In this document: positions 9,550-20,382 of the stretch, in pieces
Layout of the letters: each line of letters opens with the position of its first letter
Numbering within the stretch: position 1 is the first letter of the stretch
The notes under the pieces: model-generated
Seen by the model: only the letters and a program-made list of their open reading frames with translations
The model's database searches: none
Told to the model about the DNA's origin: nothing
Program-made: the position numbers and the translations under genes
Source of the DNA: Cylicocyclus nassatus
Taxonomy: Eukaryota; Nematoda; Chromadorea; Rhabditida; Strongylidae
Direction: 5' to 3'
NCBI GenBank assembly: GCA_958299035.1
Contig: CATQJL010000316.1
Span: 42,024,025-42,088,024, forward strand
DNA: 64,000 bases

Positions 9550-10033
9550 CGGTCTGACTCTAGACCATTGACGTACCAAGCAGCAGAACGTGATACTATA
9601 AAAGTAATTCGTCCAATCGACTTCTTACAGAAAGACTGGATAGTGACGCTTTCCTTCGATGACCTTACATCAACGCAGATGAACCAGACTACGTGCCACT
9701 TGAAGAGAAGAGAACGTTCCAGAATCGTCATCATGTCGAAGAGGCACTTCAATCCTCTTACAAAATTTCCGAACGTTTTTGAAAAATCTGGCAGAAGCTA
9801 TATCTCACCGGAGGAAACGATAAAAAGCAGACATTCCCAAAATTGGATCCGTGGTACTGGTTAGCGATCCAGTACTTCCACGCAACTCTTGGAAATTAGC
9901 AAGATTCATTGAACTTCATCGTGGAATGGATGCCGAAGTACGAGAAGCAGAACTCATTTTAAACAGACGAAGAATCAAAAGACCAATCAACTTGTTGGCA
10001 CCGCTAGAAATTGAAGACAATCTCAATCAATGA
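9550..10033 (+). pseudogene. BEL/Pao retrotransposon integrase C-terminus, frameshifted
   Basis: SRPLTYQ...VIRPIDFLQKDW, KIWQKLYLTGGNDKKQ, and SVVLVSDPVLPRNSWKLARF...KRPINLLAPLEIEDN follow the order of the end of BEL/Pao pol: the integrase tail and the DUF5641-type domain 'GD.VL..D..LPR..WK.GRI..L..G.DG.VR...RPINLL.PLE'. The three pieces lie in different frames (shifts near 9,785 and 9,835), so the copy is dead. The stop is TGA at 10,031. Upstream pol is missing; the preceding bases belong to another repeat ending GTGCCGGGCCC. RPIDFLQ and RPINLLVPLEI wording is typical of nematode BEL/Pao elements as I recall them. Confidence 0.85.
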
Positions 10034-10068
10034 AGAAGCTAACTTTAGAATAACCATGATCATCTTAC

Positions 10069-10500
10069 TGTCGCCGGGAGTATCGCAGATTGCGATGACC
10101 GATACATATTTGTTGTATATAGAAATGTACTTATGTTGAATTGGTTGTTTGATTGAGATTGTATATAAGAATACCATTTTTGGGAGATAGTTTATTCTGT
10201 GTCTCATTCTCACTCTAATTCGTCGCCAAGCTCTCCACTACCTACTGAGTTCCTCCCTTGGCTTTGTGATTGGCTACGAAAACTTCTGCGTGATTGGCCA
10301 AATGATTATCTAAGTTTTAGTCCCCCCCCCCCGCCGCTGCCGACCCTATCTAGTCTTGTTCCACTTCATTCGAGTGTCTATGAGAAAAATTATCACACAC
10401 CGCCGGAATTTGACTTACTTTGGTCGTATCATTCATATCCTGCTTCGGAGTGGACGAATTTCAAATCCAAAAACAAGATTCAACTCAGCTCAGCAAGGTG
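10069..10500 (+). repeat. Probable 3' LTR of the BEL/Pao element (right end uncertain)
   Basis: Thirty-five bases after the pol stop the sequence begins TGTCGCCGGGAGTATCGC, a TG start in the right place for a 3' LTR. TATATAAG at about 10,163 could be its TATA region. No second copy lies in the window, so the right boundary is a guess. Confidence 0.5.
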
Positions 10501-10613
10501 CATCTTTTGATATATAGAACTGCCTGTTTGGACATGACAGTAGGTCAAATTCCAAGAGTTTTTAGACTTTTTCTTGCTCACGGAAAGATACGAGAGCGTC
10601 TAATAATTGCACA

Positions 10614-10790
10614 ATGACCATCTCAAATGATGATGATGGATTTCGTCGAGCTGAGTTGAATGGTGCTTTTGAATTGGGAAGAACTCCGATGGAGCGCGGA
10701 GATTTTTTTCACAAATCACGAGCGGTACTGTTCAAGAAGAAGATATCAAGTGATATCCTACGCGCTGGCTATACTAAGGAATTCACTTAG
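10614..10790 (+). other. 58-codon open frame, unassigned
   Basis: ATG at 10,614 to TAG at 10,788, reading MTISNDDDGFRRAELNGAF...GYTKEFT. It is charged, with no domain I recognise, and lies just beyond the presumed LTR. It may be chance. Confidence 0.25.
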
Positions 10791-11390
10791 ATAATCGCCG
10801 GGGGCAGGCGTTCGTGCGATTTGTGGGCGGGCGGGCACCGGAAAAATAGTTCGCTGATTTCTTGCGGTCCGCTGGAGGATATTTGGAAGAATTTTAGCGA
10901 AATTTTGAACGAATGCTTGCAGAACAATCGCAGTTTCCTTATAGATTGACTGCGGCGCAGTGGCCGCATACTCGCAAATTCTGCGAGAATATGCAAAATT
11001 TTCGAGGGCCGCACGTTCTCTTGTGGAGGACCTCAGCCCCCAGGTACTTTCCGCTGAGAGAAAGTACCTCAAGCTTGAGTAATTGAACCAACGGTCACCT
11101 CTGTCACACAGAGTCTCACCTTTGCTCGGAGTACGCCCGAAATTGCGTAAAAAGAGTCCGAGCGCCTGCTGAAAGTTTGGCCAGCGCTCGCTGAAAAAGA
11201 TTTTTTGACGAGCGATTGCAGAAAATTTTGTATTGCTGCTCGCTGGCAGAACACGGAAGTCCCGCTCGCTGACGGTTTGGCCACGCCCTTTTTGCTGACC
11301 GCTTGCAGAAAAGCGCTAATTTGCGGACCGCCGGCTCTGGCGATTATTTGAGCAGCTGCAAAGATGGGTGTTAATTATAAGTTAAACTAG
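10791..11390. other. No gene supported
   Basis: GC-rich stretch with loosely repeated GCTCGCTG / CGCTTGCAGAAAA phrases between 11,160 and 11,310, suggesting a degenerate internal repeat. Overlapping minus-strand frames here lack any family motif. Confidence 0.35.
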
Positions 11391-12020
11391 CTGGCTTACC
11401 CGGCTCCGCCCGGCCTTGCCAAAACACTACGATAAAGCTCTAAAGCGTATTCCTGTACAACCTTTCCCTGTACCCACGTCTACATGCAAATTCCCCATTC
11501 CCGCTATTTTGGTAATCAGCATGCTCGATTACCCACTGTGCCAACTCCCAGCCCCGTAGCTCAAACTTTGCAAAAAAATCGATAAAAATCGATACTGATC
11601 GGTGACGAAAAGTAGCTTTTCTGCAAAGCTACAAAAATATTAGTGTCATGTCATCGTGCTAATATCATTCTATCCAAATATTTTTGTCGTGAATACATTA
11701 TCGCGAATCATAGCCAACTCATCGTATGCTTCAGCTTTCATCTGCCTGTTTCATGTCGCTCATCACGAAATATCGTTCAATTGCAAGAGAGTCGTATGGC
11801 ATATAAGTCGAGTGAGAATTCATTGCTTCGCTTGTCGCCCTACGCAATGAACGCTTTTCCTCCGTCATCTTCGCCTCTTCGCACCATAGCCTATGACACC
11901 CACCCCGTCCCAAAGTGCAGTGTGCCAAGTTTGGTCCGGGTCGGTTGAGAAATGAAAATTTCTATTCGGAACATACCGACAGACAGACATACAGACCTAC
12001 GTACAAACAGACATTCAGTT
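11391..12020 (-). repeat. Interspersed repeat ending in CTAGCTGGCTTACCCGGC
   Basis: Inverted relative to the copy at 58,570-59,050. It shares the CGGAGCCGGGTAAGCCAGCTAG end, AAATCGATAAAAATCGAT text, the CCAAGTTTGGTCCGG phrase, and a GACAGACAGACATACAGAC microsatellite near the other end. A Helitron-like element is conceivable (CTAG end next to T), but I cannot show a 3' hairpin. Confidence 0.6.
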
Positions 12021-12026
12021 TATATA

Positions 12027-12725
12027 CAGGGTGTCTCAAAAGCAAGTACACACTTTTCAAACGTTAATATCTCGCTTCCCATTTAGTCTTTTTCCGCCTT
12101 TCAAGTACCATTCTGTAGAGAAAGCTTCAATTTAGATATACAGTATCGAGCGTATCACCGTTGACTCTTCATTACTGTAGAATTACTGTAGGAACTTTGA
12201 CAGGGATCTTATGCCATTGGAAGCCATATTCAGCCTCGGAACAAAACCAAACAAGCCAAAAACTCTTATCCATGGTACTGGAAGGCGCTGATTTCGATTA
12301 TGGAATTTTCACTTTATTGTGATGCTCCTTTTCAAAGTTATCCTAGGTAAACCGTAATAACCGAATTCCCACTACTTGTCAGAAATGTGATTACATCGTC
12401 AAAAAGCTGTAAACACCCGTAAATAGTTGTGTAGTCAAATCAGCGTGCGCGAAAATCCTAGTACACAATTCTTCAGATTTTTTGAAAAAAAATTCCCAGA
12501 TGGCATATTTCACAATGGTTCCACATGCTGGAAGTTCTTACCGTAATCCAGTAACAGTTCTTACCGTAATCCTACAGTAACGAAAAGCGATCGGTGCTTC
12601 AATCGACACTGTTAATCTAAGCTGAAGCCTCTTCTACAGAATGGTGCTTGAATGGCGGAAAAAGACGTAACGGGAAGAGAGATACTGACGATTGAAAAGT
12701 GTGCACTTAGTTTTGGGACACCCTG
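12027..12725. mobile_element. TA-flanked foldback element (CAGGGTGTC family), complete
   Basis: Termini CAGGGTGTCTCAAAAG and CTTAGTTTTGGGACACCCTG are inverted, with TA at 12,025-12,026 and 12,726-12,727. The arms contain ACTGTAGAATTACTGTAGGA and its inverse. No transposase frame. The family is also seen at 1-623 and, diverged, at 34,334-35,305 and 40,375-41,145. Confidence 0.88.
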
Positions 12726-12727
12726 TA

Positions 12728-13309
12728 TAAGATAACGTTGATGGATCACCTCTGTTTACTTATGTGAGCTGTTGAACTGAGTCCGGCGCAGTAGACTACG
12801 GCAGAATGTGAATCCTTAAGCACGCATGGGTGAGGAGACGCAGTTAGCCGATCATGAATTCGCCGTTGAACAATGCAATCTACCGCTTTTCAACCTTCTA
12901 GTGCTGCTACACAAATGGAAAATTATACGCGGACAAAAAATCGATTGCACACTGCTTTCGACGTCAGTGCACTATGTGTCAGGTCCTTAAATGTTATTTA
13001 AGTCTTAGGGCCGCATGCATCAACAACCCCACCGGGAGGGGATCACAGCTCAGAGAAAGCTTTATATTCTGCAGCTCCGGATATCTAGATTTCACGGTGT
13101 CTAGATACCTACCCGTAAGTATTCCCACCATCCTTTAATTTGAACATATTGAACAGGAGCGAAAAGCTTAACAAGCCACATAATGCAACTTTTTGTATGA
13201 TCCCTTGATGATCCCCGGCGGCCGACCGTCTTTTCTTTGAAGGCTTATTTCTTTCTTCGAAATCAACGAAGACATTTCAAAGTTGTAACTATAATCTAAC
13301 CCAACAGTG
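12728..13309. repeat. Contains half of an inverted repeat pair with 17.2 kb
   Basis: GCCGCATGCATCAACAACCC through AGAAAGCTTTATA...CTCCGGATATCTAGATT (about 13,010-13,100) matches the reverse complement of 17,215-17,335. The rest shows nothing coding. Confidence 0.55.
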
Positions 13310-13584
13310 CTAAGGGTTCCTTAGTGCTACGCCGCAGAACGCGGCGTGCTGCGGCGCACGCCGCATGACGCAGCAGCCTGCCGCAGCACGCGACAGCGCT
13401 CTGTGTGCTGCGGCGTGCGCAACTGCAGTCGCAGTGAAAATATGCGCTCACGGCAGCCCTTTTTGCCGGTTATGGATGTATAATCTATACTTGCTACACG
13501 TTCGTGTTCTCCGAGAGTGTTCCTCACAGCTGGCGAGCTTATATTTCCACAACTGCAGCGGCGTAGTATGAAGGAACCCTAAGC
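13310..13584. mobile_element. Short TIR element, GC-rich interior
   Basis: Left GCTAAGGGTTCCTTAGTGCT and right AGTATGAAGGAACCCTAAGC are inverted (with GCGGCGTAG / CTACGCCGC). The interior is full of GCTGCGGCGTGC palindromes. Related left ends occur at about 728 and 1,659. Confidence 0.7.
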
Positions 13585-13842
13585 ATGTTGCTGATAAGAA
13601 CAAGTAAAGTTTTCGAATCATGAAACTTGTGATGAACCACGAGTCGAAAGTTGAGGCTTGTCGAAAATTTCGATATTTCAAACACTCTTTGTTTTTACCT
13701 TAGCAACATGCTTAGCATTGTTGGTCCAGACGAATATACAAGTTTGGTTTCGTTAATATTCTACATGTTCTCTGATCATGACACCTGGGTTTGAATCTAT
13801 GAAATAATGTTTGAGCCACACGTTTGTCAAAATGTTTATTCA

Positions 13843-13879
13843 GTCCAACGTTTCGGCAATAATGCCTTTCTCAGAGACC
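13843..13879 (-). ncRNA. Hammerhead-like motif of decayed PLE
   Basis: On the minus strand GGTCT-CTGAGAA-stem GGCA..TGCC-GAAACGTT-GGAC. The flanking GUCU/GGAC can form helix I and GGCA/UGCC helix II. The core CUGAGAA departs from CUGANGA at G8, so activity is doubtful. Confidence 0.5.
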
Positions 13880-14305
13880 TGGAAGAAAGTTTCCTCACAC
13901 TGTTTTGTACCATATACGATCAAATTCTCTTCTCACCTAGCTTAGCTCGATGCCTCGGGGGCAAACATGCCCAACTATCATTGAGTAATACGTTGTGAGT
14001 AGCGTACTAACAACAAGATCACCGCCAGCACGGCGACAGTCGTTCAAAATCCACTGGTGAGACTATGGATGATTGATGTGGACAGCTAAAGTAGTAGTGG
14101 ATATGCTATTCATAACTGACAGTATGGCAGAAATGGCATAATCACTTGTGATGGAGAGCGGCTCATTCTTCCGCTCAACTTCGGTTAGCGTGTAAGAATG
14201 TATGCAGCTTCAAGCGCTTTGCAAGCAGCGATTCTTTATTCGTGACCTAGAATGATGCACTTAATATCGAAGTCATTGCCGTGATGTTCTACTTCTTGTG
14301 TTTCC

Positions 14306-14493
14306 CTAGCGTACTTGACATGCTTTCCCTTTTCTTACTAGCCAAATGCTCACTGACACACACGCTGAGTTGCCAACCAGTCTCCCTATGTAAGTCGCAT
14401 GGCATTCTATACATTCAATTTCGTAGACGACTCCAAACTTAGTACAGTATCTCATTCCTTCGTGGCAAATGACGCAGTTCTTTGTAATAAAAC
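14306..14493 (-). pseudogene. PLE GIY-YIG endonuclease fragment
   Basis: KNCVICHEGMRYCTKFGVVY followed by EIECIECHATYIGRL shows the CxxC-rich linker and the paired GVVY...YIG motifs of the GIY-YIG nuclease fused to PLE reverse transcriptases. The usual YVGETGRPL..R..EH is damaged (TYIGRLVGNSACVSV). Upstream coding is cut by the inserted element. Confidence 0.75.
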
Positions 14494-15123
14494 TCAGACA
14501 ACTGCATCGGGAAGTTGCGGGTGCTTGCTCGGCCACCAATCGTCCATGCCGCGAGCTGCCCGGTATAAACCGATATTGGACCCGATAAGTGACCGCGGCT
14601 CTTTTAAGCGCCCGATAGTTGACCCGATTAGCATGCTTGTGAGGTCTGGGAAGAGTGGAGAGCTTTTGGATTGTCTTTCATGACAACGACTTAAGCGCAA
14701 ATTGCGCAACTTGTTAGCTCATCTATCGACATCATCTAGTGTACGATAACATTCATCCGACTGCTAAACTTTGTTTCGTAAGCGTAAAAACTTTAACTGT
14801 CAGACAAGACCAAACCCGAGAAGCGATTACCGAGCCCCACAAACACTTAGAGTAGCCCCATCACTGCGCCGTACCCCACTCGGGTTTGCCTTTAACCTAC
14901 AGCGTGTAAGAAGTACGGTCAGAAGTACGGTTGGTAGAACCCGCGGACCGCCGAGTGATGTGGTTGGGCCGCGACTCTCCCGAGAATTTATTCTCAGGTT
15001 CAACTTTTGCCGCGGCATTCTCCAGTAAGTTGTACATGGGCCGTGACGCGAGGCTGAAATTTCAACGGCCGCGGCGCGACAGGTGATACGCTTTGAGGCC
15101 GCGAACTTTTCGAAATTGTCTGA
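14494..15123. mobile_element. TIR element 'A', copy 1, inside PLE
   Basis: It starts TCAGACAACTGCATCGGGAA and ends ...CGAAATTGTCTGA, an imperfect inverse; copy 2 at 26,092-27,009 shows the intact right TIR (CCGATGCAGTTGTCTGA). About 630 bp with no transposase. Shared interior text includes CAAACCCGAGAAGCGAT. No clear target duplication is seen, so the superfamily is undecided. Confidence 0.8.
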
Positions 15124-15507
15124 GAAGCTGAATCGTATAACGATTACGCCCCAACTGTTGCTTGCTGTTGCTTTGAGGAATCTTTACGAGAGCAAAATCT
15201 CGCTCCAACTGAGCTTGTTTTATACAAGTCTAGAAAGCGTGCTTTGCCTTATCAGAATAAATGTAGACATAATGGCACCTAAAACCAGCTTGGCTATCGA
15301 CACATTTGTGGTATTCTTTAAACGTCTAGACTTTGACGAGGAGTAATCATTGGAGGCTGCTATCTCATTCGCCAGCTCGAGGGATTCTTGTCGTTCACTC
15401 TACCCACTACACGCAATACTGCTCGCTTTACGGTGATCGGATGGGCTGACTTAGCGTGTACGGAGCTCTCTTTCCGGACTACGACAGAGACCAACCCTGA
15501 CTGCTCG

Positions 15508-15810
15508 CTAAATTACATTTCCTCGTATCGCTCCGTTACTCAGCATTAGCTGGATGTTCAGATATGGCAACCGACCGTTTCGGGGAACTTCTCTGGTAAA
15601 ACTCATGTGCTGTAATTGTTGATTCATCTTGAAACACTTGTCCATTTTCGACTGTGTTGATGTTACAATGCAACAATCATCAGTATATCGGCAGTACATA
15701 AGTGGGCTTCGTAGTGGCATTGGTCTTTCAATTTTGCTAACGAAGCAGACGGCTAGCGTAGGTGCTAATCTTTTTGTTCTCTCAACTGCGAATAGTATAT
15801 ACCTGACCAA
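15508..15810 (-). pseudogene. PLE reverse transcriptase fragment (RYTDD)
   Basis: RLAPTLAVCFVSKIE and YCRYTDDCCIVTSTQSKMDK align with motifs of the array RT (RLAPIVAIIFMSKVE; YCRYIDDCYIV). The catalytic YxDD is present as YTDD. A Gln codon (CAG) sits where every array unit has TAA. The end FTREVPRNGRLPYLNIQL is the thumb entry. Confidence 0.85.
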
Positions 15811-16088
15811 TTGAAGATATTACAGTTTAGACATTCCTTAATCAGAGTCATAATACGTGCTTCACTGTGCTCCTCGAAATGGTTTTAGCACATGAACAAC
15901 TCAGAAAGCGCTTGTAAAGCGTCGCCATTGGAGACGTTCGTGTAAAGTGACGTTACATCGAATGACTCTATTGCACAATCCTGATCGAATATCGGTCGGA
16001 TTTTGTAGACGGAGGCAAACACGGAGGTCATGTCACACTCAGAGAGCTATGCGTCTTTAAACGGCTGTAAAATATGAGACATCAAGCT

Positions 16089-16277
16089 TAAAGGCAGTTC
16101 ATCCACAAACACTCCACTGCTGCGCCTTGACCGTAACACTAAGGATTGGTCCCAGCGCGAACGTAGTGTTAAAATGAGCGAAGTCGTTATTGGATTACGG
16201 TCACAGCGCAGGCGCGGGGTTTTCGGGGACGGATTTCTCAGCCGTAATCAAATGCACTGCCCCTTGGACAGTGCCTT
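16089..16277. mobile_element. Short TIR element of the AAAGGCAC family ('B')
   Basis: Starts TTAAAGGCAGTTCATCCAC and ends TGGACAGTGCCTTA, imperfect inverses matching the termini at 22,698 and 26,484. About 190 bp, no coding. Confidence 0.55.
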
Positions 16278-17340
16278 AGTTATGACCTTTTCATCAATTT
16301 CCAGGCGAAAGAGCCATGCGACCAGATTTGCCTGGACACTGCCCTTGAAGGCAGTGGCTGAGCAAAACAGAACATTTCATAATTTTTATATGGAAAGTTG
16401 CTTGCACCCCAAACATGAAAACGGAGCAGGTCCGAGCGCACGGCATGCTACCCTACGTAGAAAAGTGCCCCTAAACCTATGCGCGTAAGCCATTCTTGTA
16501 CGCGTTCGGACTAGCTGTGATATCCCTTACCCCATCAGAGGCGGTATGCCGCAATGCTATGAACATGAGGGTCCCACAATGACTCTACGTCTTTAACCAT
16601 GGCGGGAAGCGTTCCACTCGTCCAAATACAAGTTGAGGGGCTTTGGGAAATGCTGTTTTCGCCATTTTCGCGCTCTTGAAAGTGGATTTTCAGAATTAAC
16701 GCATCGAATTACCCCAGGCAAGCGAAAAAAATACATGCCAAAGATTTGCCGAGCCACTGCCTTCAAGTCTGCTGGGAAACTTTTTGTTGAGTCCAACTTT
16801 TTACCAAGCACCACCCATATGTGATTCAAAGTGCTTGCACTGGAAAAGAAATTTAATTACTTTTTTTATTCCTGTGGCAATAAACACTCTTGTCTGAAAG
16901 ACGGCGCTTGGTTATCCCGCGATCCAGTTGTTGAAACATGACAACGTTCCGCCTTTATGCTTAGTATAAAGGCGGATCAATCAACCTTCGCATGCGCACG
17001 TTGAATACGTTTGCTTGATATTCCTGTTTTTGTTCGAAACATTGAGTATGCCTGAACAAAGAATCCGAAATTTGACATCTGTTTTATGGCAGGGTTCAGG
17101 TTCTTAGTAAAAAGATGATAGTAAGAAGATGACATCTGCGTTATGGCAGGGTTCAGGTTCTTACGAAGGAGAGTTCCCGAGTCAGCTCTGCCATACTGTA
17201 CTGCCGATATTTACAGATAGGTTACGGCGTGGAATCCAGATATCTGGAGTTTCAGGATATGAAGCTTTCTTTCAAACTGCGATCTCCCCCCCCCCCCCCG
17301 GCGGGGACGTTAATGCATGCGGTCCTTAGTGCTTATGAAA
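16278..17340. repeat. Repeat mosaic, no gene supported
   Basis: GGACACTGCCCTTGAAGGCAGTGG near 16,340 joins a right and a left end of the 'B' family back to back. TTTTCGCCATTTTCGCGC at about 16,655 recurs near 8,890. 17,215-17,335 is the inverted partner of 13,010-13,100 and carries a 14-base C run at about 17,286. Confidence 0.5.
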
Positions 17341-18292
17341 TGACGACTCAGCCTACTGCGAACCCAATGAAATGAATTTACCATTAACTAAAGGGAAGTA
17401 GCTAGAGCAGAAGAAAAAGGCTTTTCTCATGTTCCGACTTTGCCTGTAGGTTAAACCTTAACCTCACAGCACAAGGTTCTTAAAGGCTCAACTCAAATTC
17501 ATACTCTTTGGCCCAGAGAGCCGACACAACAACTGCCTCGTCGTTCCCTTGGTTAACTTCAATTGCAATCCACATTCGCGCGTAATGGCTCCGCTAAAAC
17601 GGTACTTTGAGAGACATCTAGCACAATTGTTCTTTACAAAGAAGTATAAGGCCTAAGACATTCCTCACTCCAATCGCTGCGCGATATGACATTGCAACGA
17701 CTTTTCAAAACTGGTTGTAAGCGAGCTTTGCTTTCGCCGACTTACAGAAGCTACGCGCCCACACATTCAAGTCCCGCGCACTTTCAACAGATAAACAGCT
17801 CGCAAGTCGCCAAGTCGCGTGGATGTAGCGACTTGCCGAAATTGCGAGAAGTATGCCTTAGGCCTTAAGAAGTGAAAGAGCATTGGCCTTCAATATCACA
17901 CTATAAGCTCACGCATAACTGACTGCGATACAGAAGACGTTTGGAAAGGTTAAAGAGGAGTGCGTGAAATCTTGCGAAACTAAAAGAGTACCAACAAATT
18001 TTTTCCGGTATCCTCGATTTGGGCCTCAAAAATGTTTCTCTAATTTTTGCAAGAAGGCATTTTGTGGAGCACACACAGATTTGCTATCAGAAATTTATGC
18101 CATATTCGCTTCTTCTTGACTCTAAAGACTCTTTCTAAAATGAAGCTTTCTACTCAGCATAATCAAAGTGCAAACTAATATTAGCTTTGAAAAGCCAGAA
18201 AGCTAAGCAAAAATAACCTTTTGACAACTTTATGTTTATCAAGCATTGTAATGAACAAAGTGATAATGCAAACTTAGGTTCAATAAATTTTT
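17341..18292. other. Probable 3' flank of the next gene; no gene seen
   Basis: Only short unsupported open frames. The part below 18,293 would be the 3' UTR side of the minus-strand gene ending there. Confidence 0.35.
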
Positions 18293-18796
18293 TTAAATGA
18301 AGGTTTGGAGAGATTTATTCAAGCTGTTTGCAATTTCTTGAAGTTGACGTAGTCGAACACGATAATCATGTTCTACACTTTTTTTCCGTTTCTCCAGATG
18401 TGAATCAATTACTTGTTCACTGGTAATCAAAGCAGTTTCGTGATGCCATGCTTCATCTGCAATGTTCAGCCTTTAAAGACGAGCAGTTTGAGAAGAAAAC
18501 TTCTACAAGAAAGCTGTCGAAGTTCTCATAAATATGGTGTCAGTCGTTAGTGTTTTTGTGCTTCCGGTAACTTGATGAGATATTCTGACCCTTCAAAAAA
18601 CTTCACTTTGTGCAAATTGCTACGTTGAAACGCTGCACAAATAAGTGCAAGACTTCATAACTGGTATTTCCTCTGACATGAGTCTTAAATCTTCCGGTTC
18701 TTTCGGTTCTAACAAACAATAGAACAGAGGCAGCTTTACAACAGTGTCAACCCGATATTGAAAATAGCGAATGGAATACCATAGCACATTTTCGTC
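18293..18796 (-). CDS. Last two exons of an unrecognised coiled-coil protein gene
   Basis: Exon 18,624-18,796 (after ATAAAAG, donor AC|GTAGCA) and exon 18,293-18,470 (after TTTAAAG) join in phase: ...LCSVS, Thr codon AC|G, then LNIADEAWHHETALITSEQV, ending QTFI-TAA at 18,293. The first exon reads ENVLWYSIRYFQYRVDTVVK and later EPKEPEDLRLMSEEIPVMK. The C-terminal half, rich in Glu, Lys and Arg with SHLEKRKKSVEHDY and RLRQLQEIANSL, looks like an amphipathic coiled coil. About 116 codons are visible; upstream exons are not identified. I do not recognise the family. Support is the open frame, matching phase and gene-like composition; both acceptors read AAAG rather than CAG. Confidence 0.45.
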
Positions 18797-19270
18797 CTTT
18801 TATAGTGCTAGTCAAGAGTGATAGGAAATTTAGCTAAACTTTTCCGGATCACTCTAAATTTGCCAATGTCCAAAATCTTTCTCAGACCAGCTATGACATG
18901 TACTATTATAAAACTCCTATGCTAAGGCCCTCACGCCACTTGACGAGGGTCATCTAACAGTGACGTATCCAGGATTTTAGGGGGGGGGAAGTGAAGCAAA
19001 AATTTCGTAATCTTACAATAATAAAGAAAGGTTGGTGATTCGTTACGTGCTGTAAATGCCGAAACCAGCTCTACAGAATGGTAGAGGCATCAAAGGCCAC
19101 TTGTCAAGTCGATGAACCAGCGTATTCGTGAACGACTTTCTGCGTTGGGCTTTGAGTGCAGTTTCCGATTTCTATCGTCCAACAGTTATAAATTTCTGAA
19201 CTCATTCGTACACCAAATGGAGGTAATTCAAGAAAAGCATTCGTATTTTTTAGATATTCTCACTTTTATC
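18797..19270. repeat. Truncated hAT-like end at about 18,958; otherwise unassigned
   Basis: CAGTGACGTATCCAGGATTTTAG (from about 18,959) followed by a G run resembles the left terminus of hAT transposons; no right end was found. Nothing coding is supported. Confidence 0.4.
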
Positions 19271-19273
19271 TTA

Positions 19274-19911
19274 CAAGGGAACGATCCCAACTTAAGGTGG
19301 CGAATTGAAATGAACCGCATATCATTCGATGCGTCTTGATGAGCTGATTGCAAAACTACCTTCCATATCTGCGACAACGTTATCTGGAAGAAGTTATGAA
19401 AGGTTAAAAACGTGAGGTAACGGGGCTTTTAGTGCATAATTCGCTTCAAAATCCAACCTGGGAGTGTATGACTAGCATGGTATTGAGTGTACTGATTTCA
19501 GGGAATGCTCACACTCTAAAGAAACACAGATAAGTGTTTTTAAACAACTAGTTTTTGAAGTATTGCTATGTATATTTGCCAAATTTGAACTTTTCATTGC
19601 TCATAGCTTTTACCAAAGAACTTTAGTTGCTTTTTAGCTGTTCAAAAACATTTATTTGCGTTTCTTTTGAATGTAAGCATTCCGTGAAATCAGTACACTC
19701 AATACCATGCTAGTCATACACTCCCAGTTTGGATTTTGAAGCGAATTATGCACTAAAAGCCCCGCTACCTCAAGTTTTTAACCTTTCATAACTTCTTCCA
19801 GATAGCGTTGTCGCAGATATGGAAGGTAGATTTGGAATCAGCTTATCAAGACGCATCTAATGGTATGTGGTTTATTCCAATTCGCCACCTTAAGTTGGGA
19901 TCGTTCCCTTG
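19274..19911. mobile_element. Foldback element with TTA target duplication
   Basis: CAAGGGAACGATCCCAACTT and its inverse form the ends, with TTA on each side (19,271-19,273; 19,912-19,914). Arms of about 290 bp meet near 19,594. A 3-bp TTA duplication fits PIF/Harbinger-type elements. No transposase. A diverged relative is at 38,167-39,508. Confidence 0.82.
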
Positions 19912-19914
19912 TTA

Positions 19915-20382
19915 GCATTTTTTGGCAAGAAAATTTTCATGAAAACTTTATCTTTTTCGATGTGTTGGAAATAATCTTTCCAGGTATTATTAGGTCGGCC
20001 TGAAAGTTCGTACCGTTCCTCGACCATGCTCAAACCACTTAGTATAATGATAGACAAACGCTTTGACAAGTGCAGAATTTATCCTCCTTTCTAACGGTCA
20101 TGCCTCTATATAGATTATTTTGATGTCAGCTCAAATAAGCCACAGAATCTTCTCCACCAATCCTAAGTTTGGCTATTTTCTAGAATTTCCACTAGTTTTT
20201 GGATTAATTTTGATAGCAGGATAGAATAAACAATATTTAATACAATTAACTCTTTTGGCGCTTTTAAGTATTTTTTTAGTGCCACGTGAGTATTTTTTGA
20301 AATCCTTCACTTTAGCAAAGTCGTACAACTGCTTTGAACGCTGGTGTGAGCAACTGAAGGCAAGTGAGCGTTCAAAGATCTA
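19915..20382. repeat. Left part of a decayed mariner-like element
   Basis: TTAGGTCGGCCTGAAAGTTC at about 19,990 looks like a mariner terminus. GACAAACGCTTTGACAAGTG near here is mirrored by TTTGAAGCGTTTGTCTATC at about 21,730, so the element at 20,383-21,307 may be nested in an older one. Confidence 0.5.

Larger units (their letters stand above)
13805..16050 (-). mobile_element. Decayed Penelope-like element, interrupted
   Basis: Minus-strand fragments occur in PLE order: RT motif resembling SLYTNVS (about 15,850-15,965), RT palm with RYTDD (15,508-15,810), thumb with RKESSVHAKSAHP (about 15,390-15,500), GIY-YIG zone (14,306-14,493), and a hammerhead-like 3' motif (13,843-13,879). A TIR element occupies 14,494-15,123. 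Stops and shifts throughout show it is dead and older than the 43-53 kb array. Confidence 0.82.

Noticed and set aside
8964..9752. 262-codon minus-strand open frame
   Set aside because: Antisense to the BEL/Pao pol fragment and spanning two different repeats; no family motif.
13782..13796. GGGTTTGAATCTATG as a tRNA or SINE B box
   Set aside because: No A box at the right distance and no cloverleaf.
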